Source: Xiphydria camelus (taxonomy: Eukaryota; Arthropoda; Insecta; Hymenoptera; Xiphydriidae). Taken from it: a stretch of 64,000 nucleotides of DNA. The first letter of the stretch is position 1. Each line of letters begins with the position of its first letter. Shown here one piece after another: positions 10,012 to 20,637 of this stretch. The notes under the pieces are model-generated. The model had not been told where the DNA came from and ran no database searches. It saw only the letters and a program-made list of their open reading frames with translations. The position numbers were made by a program, and so were the translations under genes. The stretch covers positions 13,996,424 to 14,060,423 of the forward strand of contig OY783192.1 in NCBI GenBank assembly GCA_963678675.1, given 5' to 3'.

Positions 10012-13000
10012 AAATGTGAAAAATCTTATTAAAATATTACAAATAACGTTAGGGGCCAAACGGACCCAGTTAATCGCGTGATGTTACGAGCCTGGCTGTA
10101 TGCGAAGCGGGCATAGTTGAGTAGTGGGGACAATCAGCGCATATGATTGGGCGCCCCTACTCCGTCGGCTAAAAGCCGATAACCTTAGGCCGATAACCGC
10201 AGAAGATAGTTAAGCCGTAAAAGATTAATAAAGTTTGCGCTAAACTCCGCCCACTTGAAACAGCCGGTTGAGCGGCACGCCGCACCGTGACGTCACTAGC
10301 CATATAACGGTTCGCCTGCGCGCCTTCTAGTACAGTAGACGGGCCGAGAAAATCAACTCTATTGCATGATACTATAACTTACAATTAGGAGTTAAGATAG
10401 TCTCTTGCGCATGGTGGGTGTCTGTCCCTCTCTCGCCTCTGACGTAAGCGAGTAACAAACTCCCAGCTGTGTCCTTCGGTGCAAACCCCGAATGTCACCA
10501 CCGATTTCACCTTTATTACAGGACGGACTCATCATTTACGCTAAAAAACCCTCTCAAGCATCCTTGACCCTTTTTTTCACTGAAAAACTTTCTAGTCTGT
10601 AAATTTCACTTCCGCCTATTTCACTTTCCCCCCGCTCCATACTCGAGATACTCCTCCGGTTTTCTAAAAATCCTCAGTTTTTGACGAACCGTCACCTCGG
10701 ACCGGTGAACTTTTTAACCTCTTTGCTCCCAACAAAACTCGGATATAAAATACTTGTGCTACTTAATAATAATTATATCATAATACCAATAATGGTATTT
10801 TGTGCAATATATGGTTGTTCCAACAATAACAATAAAAAGAGTAAAGATTATAAAGCAGAGAGAGAGAGTGTCGATATTTTACGTTTCCCGAGAAGAAATC
10901 CCTGTATAATGAGTGGATTCACAAATGCTACCAGCAAAATAAATATAATACGAAGACAGCAAGAATTTGTTCTGATCACTTCAGGGACGAGGATTACTGC
11001 CTGAAAGAAAAAATTTTAAATTATCCGCGTAATGAATGGAAACTTCAAGCAGATGCCATACCTTCAATCAACTTAACTAAAATTTCCAAACCTATAACTA
11101 GTCGTACCCAGAGAATTAAAAAACGTTGTTTGATAAGAAAAATTCATGAGTAAGCAACTTTTTTGTTCGGCAATCGTTCGAAAAATGCTCCTTTTTAGAC
11201 GATTGTTAGGGTATTTCTTTTTTGCAGTCCGACGAAAGAAATAAATATGCCTAATGTCGAGAGTGAGGTTGAGATTAACGTAGAAGCAATAAATACAGAA
11301 CAATTAGGAAAAAATACTAATGTTTCAACACAAACTGACAGGTGTGTTAAGTTAAAATGCAGCATATCGTTACACTTATAGAAGAACGACACAACTCAAA
11401 AATGAGTAATTCGCTATATCGCGGTTTAAAGATTTAATATTGTGTTTTCCTTCTAATACTAATTTTTTTTAAATTGTAGACGAATTAAATACTTTAATTA
11501 TGGTTTAATGCCACAATGTATTGTAGTTGGCTGGTAATGTGAGATTTATTCTTGGATTGATAAACTTTGATTTGTGACAATTTTTTGAGTTGTGACATTC
11601 TTCTATAAAAGGAGCGGTATGATACAACAGGGCTTAATTATTATTTTAGTTTTCAGGACGTTTTACAAAAAGCGCAGATATTGGAGCGTGAATGTGAACA
11701 ACTGAAGGGCGTTGTTCAAATTCAAGAAACAAATTTGAGATTGATGGAAAAAATTTTTACACAGGGTCTCAATTAAGAAAATTAAAATCTGGTAAATGGG
11801 TGATATGGTCAGTCGAAGACATTGCTTCCGCGATATCTTTATACACAGGAGGTCCGCGCTCATACCGCTTGTTGCAAAAAAGAGGTTATCCCTTACCACA
11901 GGTGTCTCTACAATAAAACGCTGGGCGGCAAAAATTGATATTCAACCAGGTATTAATAGTATTTATATTAACTGCTGTTAAAATAATAATTGTAGTATTG
12001 TAAGTAAAATGTTTTATTGAAGGCATACTCCATGTAGTACTAAAACTGATGAAAAATTCTCCATTACCGAAAATGCAGAAGGCATGCATTCTTTTATTTG
12101 ATGAGATGAAGATACAGGGTGCATATGATTATGATAGTAAAGCGGATACTACATTAGGTCCATCAAAGTATGTCCAAGTTGTGATGGCCCGCGGTATATG
12201 TGGTAATTGGAAGCAGCCAATTTTTTATAACTATGACTGTAATATGACGAAGGAACTATTATTTGAGATTATCAAAAAAGTTGAAAATGTAGGTTATCCT
12301 GTCTACGCCATAAGCTGCGATTTAGGAGGGAGCAATAGGGGATTGTGGACTAATTTAAATATTTCTGAAAATAATACATCTTTTAAAAACCCGATAAATA
12401 ACAAAAATATATACGTGTTGGCAGATGTTCCGCACATGATAAAGCTCTTACGAAATCATTTTATAGATTCAGGTTTTATAATAAATGGTAAAATAGTTAA
12501 CACCAAACCAGTCGTCGATCTTTTACAAAACACAAAAAATTTTTACCTCAATATTGCACATAAAATCAATGAAAATTTTTTAACAGTTAAGGGTGCGCAG
12601 CGTCAAAAAGTTAAACTCGCTACAAAATTATTTTCTAATTCAGTATCTAGAGCTGTTTCCAGATTAGGTTATTTAGGTTTATATAAGAACGAAAATAATT
12701 GGCTGGAATGCTCAGACTTATTAAAACTAACTAACGACTGGTTTGATGTTTTTAATTACGAAGTTGTCGATAGTGATTCCCGAAATCGAATGAAAGCATA
12801 TGGTTTAGCATTAAAAGAACAAAATCAGATTTTGAATGACATGACCAAAACAATGCACTCCTTGCGAAAAATAGGTTCGAAAATGCTGTTGCCATTTTAA
12901 AAAGGTATTTTAATTAGCATCAATTCTTTAAAACAACTTTTTAATGATTTAAAAGCTGATTTTAATATCAAATATTTACTAACTTACCATCTCAATCAAG

Positions 13001-13549
13001 ACCCTTTGGAAAGCTTTTTTTCAATTATCAGATCCATAGGAGGGCTCTATGATCACCCAACTGCCCTTCAATTTAAATATAGGCTTAGAAATTATATAAT
13101 GGGCAGAAATGATGAAGTTATTTCCAATTCCTTAAATGTGCAGCCGGAATTACACAGTGTGCCTAATATTGTTATAGGGAGTATTGATTCAGACGATTCT
13201 ATTAATAATGATAAAGGCAGCGCAGAAATTGTTACTGGGCAGCTGTTTACTGCCTTAGATATTCCAGAAAGTGAGAATGAAAAAAATGATGACGTAACTA
13301 ATGAACTTACAGACTTAGAGTGGGATGGTTTGGAAAATTTATGTGGGTATATCGCTTTTAAATTAAGAAAAAAAATAAAGCTTGGATATATCCCAGATGC
13401 CTGTGAAGTGTCCTTCTCGTGGATAAACCACGTGTCTGAAGGAGGCCTAATGAAACCAGCAGATGATTTTTTAAAGAAGGGCAGAGAATTGGATCTACCC
13501 GAGTGACAAGATTTCTCGGCCAATAAAGATTCTATGTAGGCACGATATT

Positions 13550-14236
13550 GGTTTTGTACCGGCCAGCCTATGTAGGTTTTCCATTATGAGGGCAATGTTG
13601 GTTTGGGAACGGTCAACCTACATATACGTCACCTACATACAAGCGATATTGGTCCTATGACGGACAGCCTATAAAGGTCACTTCCTACGTAGGAGCGATA
13701 TTGGTTTGGCAATATCTGGCCTACATAGGCCATTCTATATAAGGGCAATCTTAGTTTTGCGAAAGTCATCATATGAAGGCCAAATCCTACATAGGAGCGA
13801 TATTGATTTTACAATATCCGGCTGTTATAGGTTATCCTTTATAGGGGCAATGTTGGTTTTGCGATTGTCAACCTATATGGGCCACACTACATGCGAGCGA
13901 TGTTAGGCCTGTGACGGTCAGCCTATATAGGCTACATCCTATGTAGGGGCGGTATTGGTTTCACAATATCCGGCTTTTATAGGTTATCCTGTATAGGGGC
14001 GATGTCGGTGTTGCGATTGTCAGCCTATATAGGCCACACTACATGTAGGCGATGTTAGGCCTGTGACGGTCAGCCTATATAGGCCACATCCTATGTAGGG
14101 AAGATATTGGTTCCACAATATCCGGCTTTTATAGGTTATTCTTTATACGAACGATGTTGGTTTTGCGATTGTCGACCTATATAGGCCACACTACATGTGA
14201 GCGATGTCAGTTCTGTGACGGCCAGCCTATATAGAA
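13550..14236. repeat. Minisatellite A: ~51-bp units in ~153-bp higher-order repeats
   Basis: Three ~50-base subunits, each starting with a CCTATATAGG-like dyad, alternate in a fixed order. They can be told apart by their ends (GGTATTGGTTTCACAATATC, ATGTTGGTTTTGCGATTGTC, GATGTTAGGCCTGTGACGG). The same subunit returns at about 13868, 14022 and 14174, giving a 152-154-base period. Confidence 0.8.
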
Positions 14237-14280
14237 GGGCATTCACCACAAAATATATATACAAAAGATGTCGCGTCGGT

Positions 14281-14304
14281 CATATATACTATAATATAAG
14301 ATCG
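14281..14304 (+). promoter_or_regulatory. Possible TATA-type promoter of the central gene
   Basis: CATATATACTATAATATAAG lies ~65-85 bases before the ATG at 14366 and directly after minisatellite A. It is suggestive by position only. Confidence 0.35.
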
Positions 14305-14365
14305 AGGGGACAATTCTTGCACCCAGTACTCTCGTGGGCTTCGGCACTGAACTCTAAAGTTTACT

Positions 14366-15087
14366 ATGGATCGGAAACGGACATTGATCCGAGAACGTGT
14401 TCAAAAGCATCGATGTAAAAAGCGTGCTCTGAAAAAGTGGGAACAAGTACGGAATGCCGCAGTGTTGAAAGAAGAAGGGGACTCTGGTTAGTATTACATA
14501 AAAATCGTACGTAATTTAACATTTTATAATCATTTTAGTACGCGTTTTATTGAAGTACTTTAACTTTTTATGAAGAAATGATTGTTCCTCATTTGATTGA
14601 ATTTTGTATACTTTCTAATGGATATTATAGTTGATTGAATATTAGAAACCTAACCTAAATCTCGAAAACGAGAAATATCATAATTTTTTATAAGATTGCG
14701 CGCGCGTTAATTCTATAGTAATATTTCTAAAAATTAACAATACTAATCCATGAAATTATCATTTCTCCCATGAAAATTTCCCTCGACTTGAGAGTTAACA
14801 CTTAACTTGAGGGAGATTTATGCGATGATATTGATTTATTATCAAGTTTTCACCATTAAGTCACAATTTTCGATTTAAACGGAAGTTTTACTGGACTATT
14901 AGGAGTGGACGCGCCAAGCAAGGGCGATCCACGATGCCAGGTTGAAGCGGGCAGTTTCCCCCACAGTGACGTCAAGGCAACGGGGCTTTCCAACGCAGGC
15001 CCAGGACAAAGGAGCAAGGAGGACTCATGCTCCTCGAAGCAATCGAAGGAAGGCATTCAACATGTTTTTTTTCGGTTCAGTTGTTAA
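14366..15087 (+). CDS. Small basic two-exon protein inside the minisatellite element (hypothetical)
   Basis: Exon 1 (14366-14486) starts MDRKRTLIRERVQKHRCKK, strongly basic, and ends at donor G|GTTAGT. Exon 2 (14903-15087) follows acceptor ACTATTAG, joins in phase through a glycine codon, and runs to TAA, giving about 101 residues. The second half is Ser/Gly/Lys-rich with no recognised domain and no membrane segment. A TATA-like block lies upstream and AATAAA is at 15165, so promoter, intron, frame and polyadenylation signal are consistent with one unit. The basic start could be a nucleic-acid-binding or nuclear-localisation segment (inference). I know no homologue. It could still be a chance pair of frames. 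Confidence 0.4.
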
Positions 15088-15164
15088 TTAATCATAATAA
15101 GTGATTCATGAATTTTAATATAATTATGCTGTTCTCTATATGGAAATTCGATATTTCTCTGTGC

Positions 15165-15170
15165 AATAAA
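15165..15170 (+). terminator. AATAAA polyadenylation signal
   Basis: A perfect AATAAA lies 78 bases after the stop of the 14366-15087 frame, before minisatellite B. Confidence 0.4.
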
Positions 15171-15299
15171 AATTGATGTTCTATGCATTTGATTGATTTT
15201 ATCTTAATTATTCTTACCATTTGACTTTAATTGTTTCTTGGTCTGTATAATCTCTGAATCACTCAATTGGCTTATGTAGGTGGTACATCACACGGCGTG

Positions 15300-15715
15300 A
15301 ATAGCCTCCATTGCGAGTGTTGTACTCTTGCTACGTAGGCCTATACAGACTCTAGCTTGCTGGCTTATATGTAGCCTGAATATCGTGAGGCCTATATCGT
15401 TCGCAAACTAAATACCCTATATAGCCTGAATATCACGTGGCCTATATAGTCTGCAAATGGTAAGGCTTATATAGGCTGTACATTGCATGGCCTACATAGT
15501 CTGTAAATCGTGTGGCCCATATAGTCTGCAAAGCGTACGGCCTGTATAGGCTGTACATTGCATAGCCTATATAGTCTGTAAATAGTGTGACCTACATAGG
15601 CTCTACATTGCATGGCCTATATAGCCACTTTATAGACGAGCGTTACACTTCCTATATAGGCACTATTCAGGCTGCAGCTCGGTCGGCCTATATTGCCACC
15701 TCGGAAGGCCGATGT
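15300..15715. repeat. Minisatellite B: ~30-bp units
   Basis: Units of the form GGCCTATATAGTCTGCAAAT and GGCCTATATAGGCTGTACAT alternate at ~30-base spacing. They use the same CCTATATAGG-type dyad as minisatellite A but with a different period and different intervening sequence. Confidence 0.8.
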
Positions 15716-15964
15716 TGCCCCTACATAGAGCCGATGAATTTTGTCAGTCGGGATAATTTTCAATAAAAGTAACCAAGATTCTTTAAAAATTGGTAGCAAA
15801 TATATAACGACTTTATTGGAAAGTTCAGCGCATATTGATTTAACAGATGAAGCAAAAAATTATTTTTTAGGTGTAAAATGTATTTTAGAATCAGAATTTT
15901 AAACCGTGAACTAAAAGAATCCAGCAATGTGAGAAAAAGAAAATACACAAAAATTACCACCTAA

Positions 15965-16857
15965 ACTTTATGCTTTCATTAATAATGAAAAATTACAAAA
16001 TCATATGTCTGTGTGTTTCTCACTATTTGAAAAACACAAAACCTGCTTTTTCTAGTTTTGGTTTTAATTGTGAGAGTTTATTCGAATGATCTGCGTATAT
16101 AAAGAAAATCGAAAATGTTCTATGGTTTTATTTAAAATGTATAAAGATCCAGATAACTAACAAATGAATAAAAATATTTCTACTTTAAGTTTTTCCATTT
16201 CTTAGTGAGCCCAAAATACCTTTATCCTAATAATTAATCTTAAGGCACTTCGATGTTCTAGCGCACAACAAAATTCAGCGGAACAAATATTAACTTATTT
16301 AACTTTAACAACAATTAATAATATAAATTATTATTAATTTAACCCACGAAGAAACCCACCTAGAGTGTCAAACCTCGAGAAAGTAACGGATTCAATGGAA
16401 TATATTTCTATGAAAATACTGTGTTTTTAATTGTAGTTTATTGCTATTACAGTACATTTTTCGATATTAATAATTTTGTTTTAACATTTTGAATGGCACC
16501 ATATGATTCGATACCCTTCAAACAACCCGATTCCGGTCTTAACTCGAAGATAATGTTTTAATACACTAGGAGGGATTCTTCATGCACGGTCACATCTGCA
16601 GTAAAAACAAAATATTTTTAAAATTAAAATATCCCACATAATAAAATAATAGAATGTCCACGTAATTATTATTTTAAATTGGAAATATACTTTCAATTCA
16701 ATATCCTTTTCAAAAAATATAGACAAGTATAATGTGTGGGCAGGCATGGAACGAACGTGTCTGGTTTGTCACGGGATGACGTCATGCGCGGGTCGGTCTC
16801 ACTTTCGTTGCGCTAACGAGACTATCTTCCCTTAGTAGTAGTATCATGACTCTCTCT
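15965..16857. other. P-element 3' region
   Basis: AT-rich, no gene seen. From about 16815 it enters the right terminal repeat of the P element (ACGAGACTATCTT..AGTATCATG). Confidence 0.5.
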
Positions 16858-17024
16858 GTTGTACACTTTTCTTTACAAGTGTCCGAGTTTTTGTTTCTGA
16901 TGATTTCAATATTTCATTACCTTTAAAACAAAACAAAAATCATCGAAAAATATCAATTTTTAGTGAAGTTAGAGGCATTTGATTACAAGAGCGTGCGGGC
17001 GCTACACGGCGCGTATTTATGTAC

Positions 17025-17335
17025 AAAATGCGATATCTCTAGAACCATTCATCGTAACAAAATGATATAAAAACCAATCGTTTCGTCTTGAAATTCTCTA
17101 AATTTTTTCCGCAGTATGTCTCGATAACTTCTCAATAGTTTTCGAGATATTTAACCCTAGATAGCTAACCTTCCTTTATATTATAGGAAGGTTAGCTATC
17201 TAGGGTTAAATATCTCGAAAACTATTGAGAAGTTATCAAGACATACTGCGGAAAAAATTTAGAGAATTTCGAGACGAAACGATTGGTTTTTATCTCATTT
17301 TGTCACGATGAATGGTTCTCGAGATATCGCATTTT
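17025..17335. mobile_element. Palindromic MITE, TSD GTAC
   Basis: Almost perfect inverted arms of ~150 bases, from AAAATGCGATATCTC to its inverse. GTAC flanks it (17021-17024, 17336-17339). The uninterrupted sequence is present in the other arm of the host fold-back near 17893-17900, which shows a single GTAC. Confidence 0.85.
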
Positions 17336-17941
17336 GTACCGTGAGTGCACCGGTATCCGTCCATGTAAGATTTTTTTTAGCGGGAAATGTAATATTTAAT
17401 TACCATCGCCAAATATAGAAAGAAGAGTAAATATAATACAACGGTGGACTCTTTTTCATCGATAAAAAATGTTTAAAGTTTGAAAAGGGATTCATAATAA
17501 TTAAATAGTACAATTTTAAAGTGAATGGTTAAAAGGGTCAGTATCTGACCGTCTGTTTTCGCTCTGCGCTGATACCGAATGACGTAATTTTACAGTAATA
17601 AAATGTCTTTTTTAGCACTTCTCATAATTTTAATTTATATTACAATATATTATTCATCGATTTAAACATATTTTAATACGTTTATTACTTACATTTCGTC
17701 GTATCCATCTGAACTACTGATTTCCAATCCTAACCGACTCTTCTAACGAAATACATTCAAAGCATGATGTTAGCGCCACGCATCGAAACAAATTAATTAA
17801 TTTTAAACATTTAAAAATGTTAAATATTAAATATTTCCATAATCGACCTTCGGTGGAGGGATACCCATACACGGTCGGATACCGGTGCACTCACGGTACA
17901 TAAATACGCGTCGTAGCGCCCGCACGCTCTTGTAATCAAAT

Positions 17942-18193
17942 GAAGGGTACAGGAATAAAACAGGGAATATCCACTTTTCGCCGAAAATTGGGTTTTCATC
18001 GCTATCTATAGTATTTCATATGTACTTTTTGGTGGTAGGACTGTTACAGGAATTAAAGCGATAGATGTCCACAGAAAATGCAAATAAAATATTGGTATAT
18101 AGGCATAAAACAAGAGATCTCCAAGCTTAAAAAGCTTAATTTCTCAAGATTTTGTTTTTGTGACACATTCCCTGTTTTATTCCTGTACCCTTC
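17942..18193. mobile_element. MITE with GAAGGGTAC termini, TSD AAAT
   Basis: Starts GAAGGGTACAGGAATAAAAC and ends in its inverse. AAAT flanks both sides (17938-17941, 18194-18197), and the empty site is visible in the opposite arm near 16970. Same terminus as 4525-5324. Confidence 0.85.
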
Positions 18194-18430
18194 AAATGCC
18201 TCTAACTTCACTAAAAATTAATATTTTTCGATGATTTTTGTTTCGTTTTAAAGGTAATGAAATAGTGAAACCATCAGAAACAAAAACTCGGACACTCTTG
18301 TAAAGAAAAGTGGACAACAAAGTTGATTTTCTCGGCCCGTCTACTGTACTAGAAGACGCGCAGGCGAACCGTTATATGGCTAGTGACGTCACAATGACCA
18401 GTGCCGGCGTTTCACTGGGGAGGCGTGGCC

Positions 18431-18920
18431 ATGCTACTTTTAAAGTAATGTTTTTGGGGTAGAATTTTTTTTTATCAAGTTTTTACTATTGTGGTACACT
18501 GTGTTTTGAATAACTTTAACTATTATGTTTGCTGTGTTTCATGCATAATAAAATTTTAGGATACAACCCAATTCAGCCAGTGGTGTTCAACTGAGGACTC
18601 TCCCCAAATTATTCCAACATCTTCATCCCCTCATAGCGCTTAGGATATTGCATAAAATGAAAAAGTCAAAAAACCTTTTTTACGTATTTTCACCTACTCT
18701 ATAACTTTTATTTGAACAATTTTTTCATTTTCTTTAATCTCCGCGAGATATTTTAAAACAATGGTGTCCGGGGATGGTTTTTATTGTTTTTCTCGGCTTC
18801 CGAGGGGTTTTGAATCCTGGAATTTTAGGGGTAGTGCTGTAACACCTTCATGTAACTTCAGTCAAAAACCCATGGAGGAGAATCAAAATATTAGCTTCAG
18901 AGCTATTTTTACTGGACTAG
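18431..18920. other. Unassigned stretch
   Basis: No gene or TIR recognised between the P element and the candidate repeat-coding exon. Confidence 0.4.
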
Positions 18921-19355
18921 TACCTGGACACGGAAAAATACGAAGGGATACACCTGGAGTCTGAAACCTGCGGTGCTCTCAACCTGGGTTTTGAAAACTA
19001 CGTCGCGGCATACCTAAACGCAAAAAACTACGAAGTGATAAGCCTGGAGTCGGAAACGTGCGATGCGCTGTACCTCGACGTAGAACATTATGGTGCGATA
19101 CAGCCGGACACGGAAAACTACGAAGGAATACATTTGGAGCTGGAAACGTACGATGAATACGTCTCAGTGAAAGTCCCGGGAAATTTCTTGGAAAACGTCC
19201 CGGAAAAAGTCCCGAAGGTACAACCGGAACCCGAAAACTACAGGTGCGCTAGACATGAACTTCGAAAATTGTGGCCTCAAGTACTTGGACAAGGGAAGCT
19301 ACGAATAGGTGCACATCGTCTAGCCGTAGAATTCTTGGATCTCTTTTTTCTTAAG
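18921..19355 (+). CDS. Candidate exon of ten-residue repeats (hypothetical)
   Basis: From 18924 eight near-exact 30-base units follow in one open frame, each like LDTEKYEGIH or LESETCGALN (pattern L-D/E-x-E-T/N-Y/C-x-A/G-I/L-x). About 60 further codons stay open to LDLFFLK. The block begins right after ACTGGACTAG (acceptor-like) and ends at AAG|GTAATA (donor-like at 19356). The product would be acidic and repetitive. There is no start codon of its own, so it would be an internal exon. I do not know the family. It may belong to a host gene or an unrecognised element. Confidence 0.35.
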
Positions 19356-19445
19356 GTAATACTTATGTTGCCTGTAGTAGTTTAATATTAATTTAATTTA
19401 ACTAGGTAATAATCAGGCCAAACAGCTTTTAACAACAATCACTTC

Positions 19446-19489
19446 ACGTCTGACGTTTCGGTTCCTCTTTAAACCCTCTTCAGAGACGT
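19446..19489 (-). ncRNA. Hammerhead-ribozyme-like motif (minus arm)
   Basis: Read on the minus strand: ACGTCT, CTGAAGA, a helix II hairpin GGGTTT..GAACC, GAAA, CGTC, then AGACGT closing helix I. CTGANGA and GAAA are the conserved core and GTC is the usual cleavage triplet. Helix III is reduced to CG, as described for the minimal, probably dimer-forming ribozymes of Penelope-like elements. The first G of helix II seems bulged. Confidence 0.65.
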
Positions 19490-19706
19490 AATGACCCACA
19501 GATGCTTGAATTCTCTATTTATATCTCTAACAACCGTTATCCCCTCCCTTCCCTACTTATATTACTTTCTTCTTCTCAACCCCCTAATAATATTTACTAA
19601 TAACACTGTCATCTTAATAATGTTAAGTTCGAAAGTATTGTTAATAACCTATGAACCAATCTCTATAATCAATATTATTGTTACATTTAAATTTAAATTT
19701 TTATAT

Positions 19707-20156
19707 TATTGATTGATAAATTTGATGAAGTTCAACACTATCAGTTTTAATATTTATATTGTCTTTAATTTTGTTAATATAAAAACTTTCTAATATCTTT
19801 CTCTTTGCCCAATGTTTTTCTCGTGACAAAATTGTAGGATTATCAAACTCAAAAACATGTTTATTGCCAATTGCATGCTTAGAAAGACCAGTGCTTTCTT
19901 TGCCAATTTTAACACTATACTTATAATCATATAAGCGTTTTTTAAGGCATCCGCTAGTTTCACCGATATACTTTTTACTACAATCTTTCCAATTGATCTC
20001 GTAAACAACATTGCTATTCAAATCTATCTTTAACTTATCCTTTCCTGAATTAAAAAACGGAGTGTTTTGAATTTTGAAAACAATTTCTATGTTATACTTT
20101 TTAAAGACAGCTATAAACTTTTCACTAAGTCCCCCCACATATTTCGAAGCATGCAA
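19707..20156 (-). pseudogene. Penelope GIY-YIG endonuclease C-terminus
   Basis: The frame contains VVYEINWKDCSKKYIGET, the GIY-YIG start of Penelope-type endonucleases, then KKRLYDYK, HAIGNKHVFEFDN and ILESFYINK, ending QSII. These fit the order of the family, including the arginine after YIG and the glutamate in LES. The frame is open from the joint to its stop, but the reverse transcriptase and the element's 5' part are absent, so this is a 5'-truncated copy. In the element the domain makes the nick that primes reverse transcription. Confidence 0.8.
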
Positions 20157-20333
20157 TTGGCAATAAACATGTTTTTGAGTTTGATAATCCTACAATTTTG
20201 TCACAAGAAAAACATTGGGCAAAGAGGAAGATATTAGGAAGTTTTTATATTAACAAAATTAAAGACAATGTAAATATTAAAACTGATAGTGTTGAACATC
20301 ATCAAATTTATCAATCAATAATATAAAAATTTT
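20150..20333 (+). pseudogene. Second, shorter copy of the GIY-YIG tail
   Basis: Encodes only the last ~58 residues of the same domain (AIGNKHVFEFDN to QSII) with a few changes, such as SVEHHQIY in place of SVELHQIY. It has no start. Confidence 0.75.
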
Positions 20334-20537
20334 AATTTAAATGTAACAATAATATTGATTATAGAGATTGGTTCATGGGTTATTAACAATACTTTCGAAT
20401 TTGACATTATTAAGATGACAGTGTTATTAGTAAATATTATTAGGGGGTTGAGAAGAAGAAAGTAATATAAGTAGGGAAGAGAGGGGATAACGGTTGTTAG
20501 AGATATAAATAGAGAATTCAAGCATCCATGGGTCATT

Positions 20538-20581
20538 ACGTCTCTGAAGAGGGTTCGAAGAGGAACCGAAACGTCAGACGT
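20538..20581 (+). ncRNA. Hammerhead-ribozyme-like motif (plus arm)
   Basis: ACGTCT (20538-20543), CTGAAGA (20544-20550), hairpin GGGTTC..GAACC, GAAA (20568-20571), CGTC, AGACGT (20576-20581). Same core as the minus-arm copy; the hairpin loop differs (TCGAAGAG here). Confidence 0.65.
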
Positions 20582-20637
20582 GAAGTGATTGTTGTTAAAA
20601 GCTGTTTGGCCTGATAATTACCTAGTTAAGTTAAATT

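Larger units (their letters stand above)
13498..15752. mobile_element. Unclassified TIR element with minisatellite arms and a central gene
   Basis: The left end reads CCCGAGTGACAAGATTTCTC and the right end, inverted, reads CCCGACTGACAAAATTCATC; similarity continues through TCTATGTAGG for ~50 bases. It sits inside the P transposase coding region, which resumes on the other side, so it is a real insertion. Inside each end is a minisatellite built on the dyad CCTATATAGG (13550-14236 and 15300-15715), and between them a small transcription unit (14281-15170). A clear TSD could not be fixed (GGAT is one possibility). I do not recognise the superfamily. Long repetitive subterminal regions recall CACTA/EnSpm elements, but the termini are not CACTA. 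Confidence 0.65.
10792..15964 (+). pseudogene. P-element transposase with THAP domain (broken)
   Basis: Begins MVFCAIYGCS, the CxxxxC start of a THAP zinc finger; a 1-nt shift near 10895 leads into NEWIHKCYQ and CSDHFRDEDYC. Introns follow with plausible sites (donor 11148 GTAAGC, acceptor ~11226; donor ~11340). A coiled stretch from ~11655 has frameshifts near 11765 and 11905. The main catalytic part (12031-13506) contains LLFDEMKI, VVMARG, GNWKQP, SCDLGGSN and ADVPHMIKLLRNHF, with a stop TAA at 12898 where the family has glutamine, then NQDPLESFFSIIRS. The last ~65 residues reappear at about 15755-15964, after the nested element 13498-15752, with one more shift near 15895. At least five lesions, so inactive. 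Family assignment is strong. Confidence 0.85.
16858..18318. mobile_element. Fold-back inserted in the right P terminus
   Basis: Left end GTTGTACACTTTTCTTTAC and right end inverted GTTGTCCACTTTTCTTTAC; arms continue through GTGTCCGAGTTTTTGTTTC and AGTGAAGTTAGAGGCATTTG. P-terminus sequence lies on both outer sides. Two further MITEs (17025-17335, 17942-18193) are nested in the arms. No coding region. Confidence 0.7.
10242..18430. mobile_element. P-type element, interrupted by two later insertions
   Basis: The left terminus near 10285-10420 and the right terminus (16815-16857 plus 18319-18430) are inverted copies, with GTGACGTCACTAGCC then CATATAACGGTTCGCCTGCG. Weaker similarity extends outward to about 10242 and 18430. 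It encodes a THAP-P transposase on +. Its reading frame near the C-terminus is split by the element 13498-15752, and its right terminus is split by the fold-back 16858-18318. Without insertions it would be about 4.5 kb. The 8-bp TSD expected for P elements could not be placed. Confidence 0.75.
19386..20637. mobile_element. Penelope-like element, tail-to-tail inverted
   Basis: Two copies of the 3' region of one Penelope-like element face outward from a joint near 20150-20157. The minus-strand copy (19386-20156) encodes a GIY-YIG domain and the plus-strand copy (20157-20637) begins within that domain at the codons for AIGNKHVFEF. Both end with the same non-coding tail. The joint falls at GCATGCAATTGGC, present in both arms, so it may have formed by template switching or by twin priming at shared sequence. 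No reverse transcriptase part remains. Confidence 0.8.

Noticed and set aside
13092..13523. 143-codon minus-strand frame
   Set aside because: Shadow of the P transposase C-terminal region on the opposite strand.
15300..15715. Minisatellite B as a CRISPR array
   Set aside because: Unit length ~30 with no unique spacers; eukaryotic element context.
19491..19712. Plus-strand hydrophobic 73-codon frame (and its mirror at 20315-20536)
   Set aside because: Both are antisense to the Penelope 3' tail and appear twice only because the tail is duplicated.
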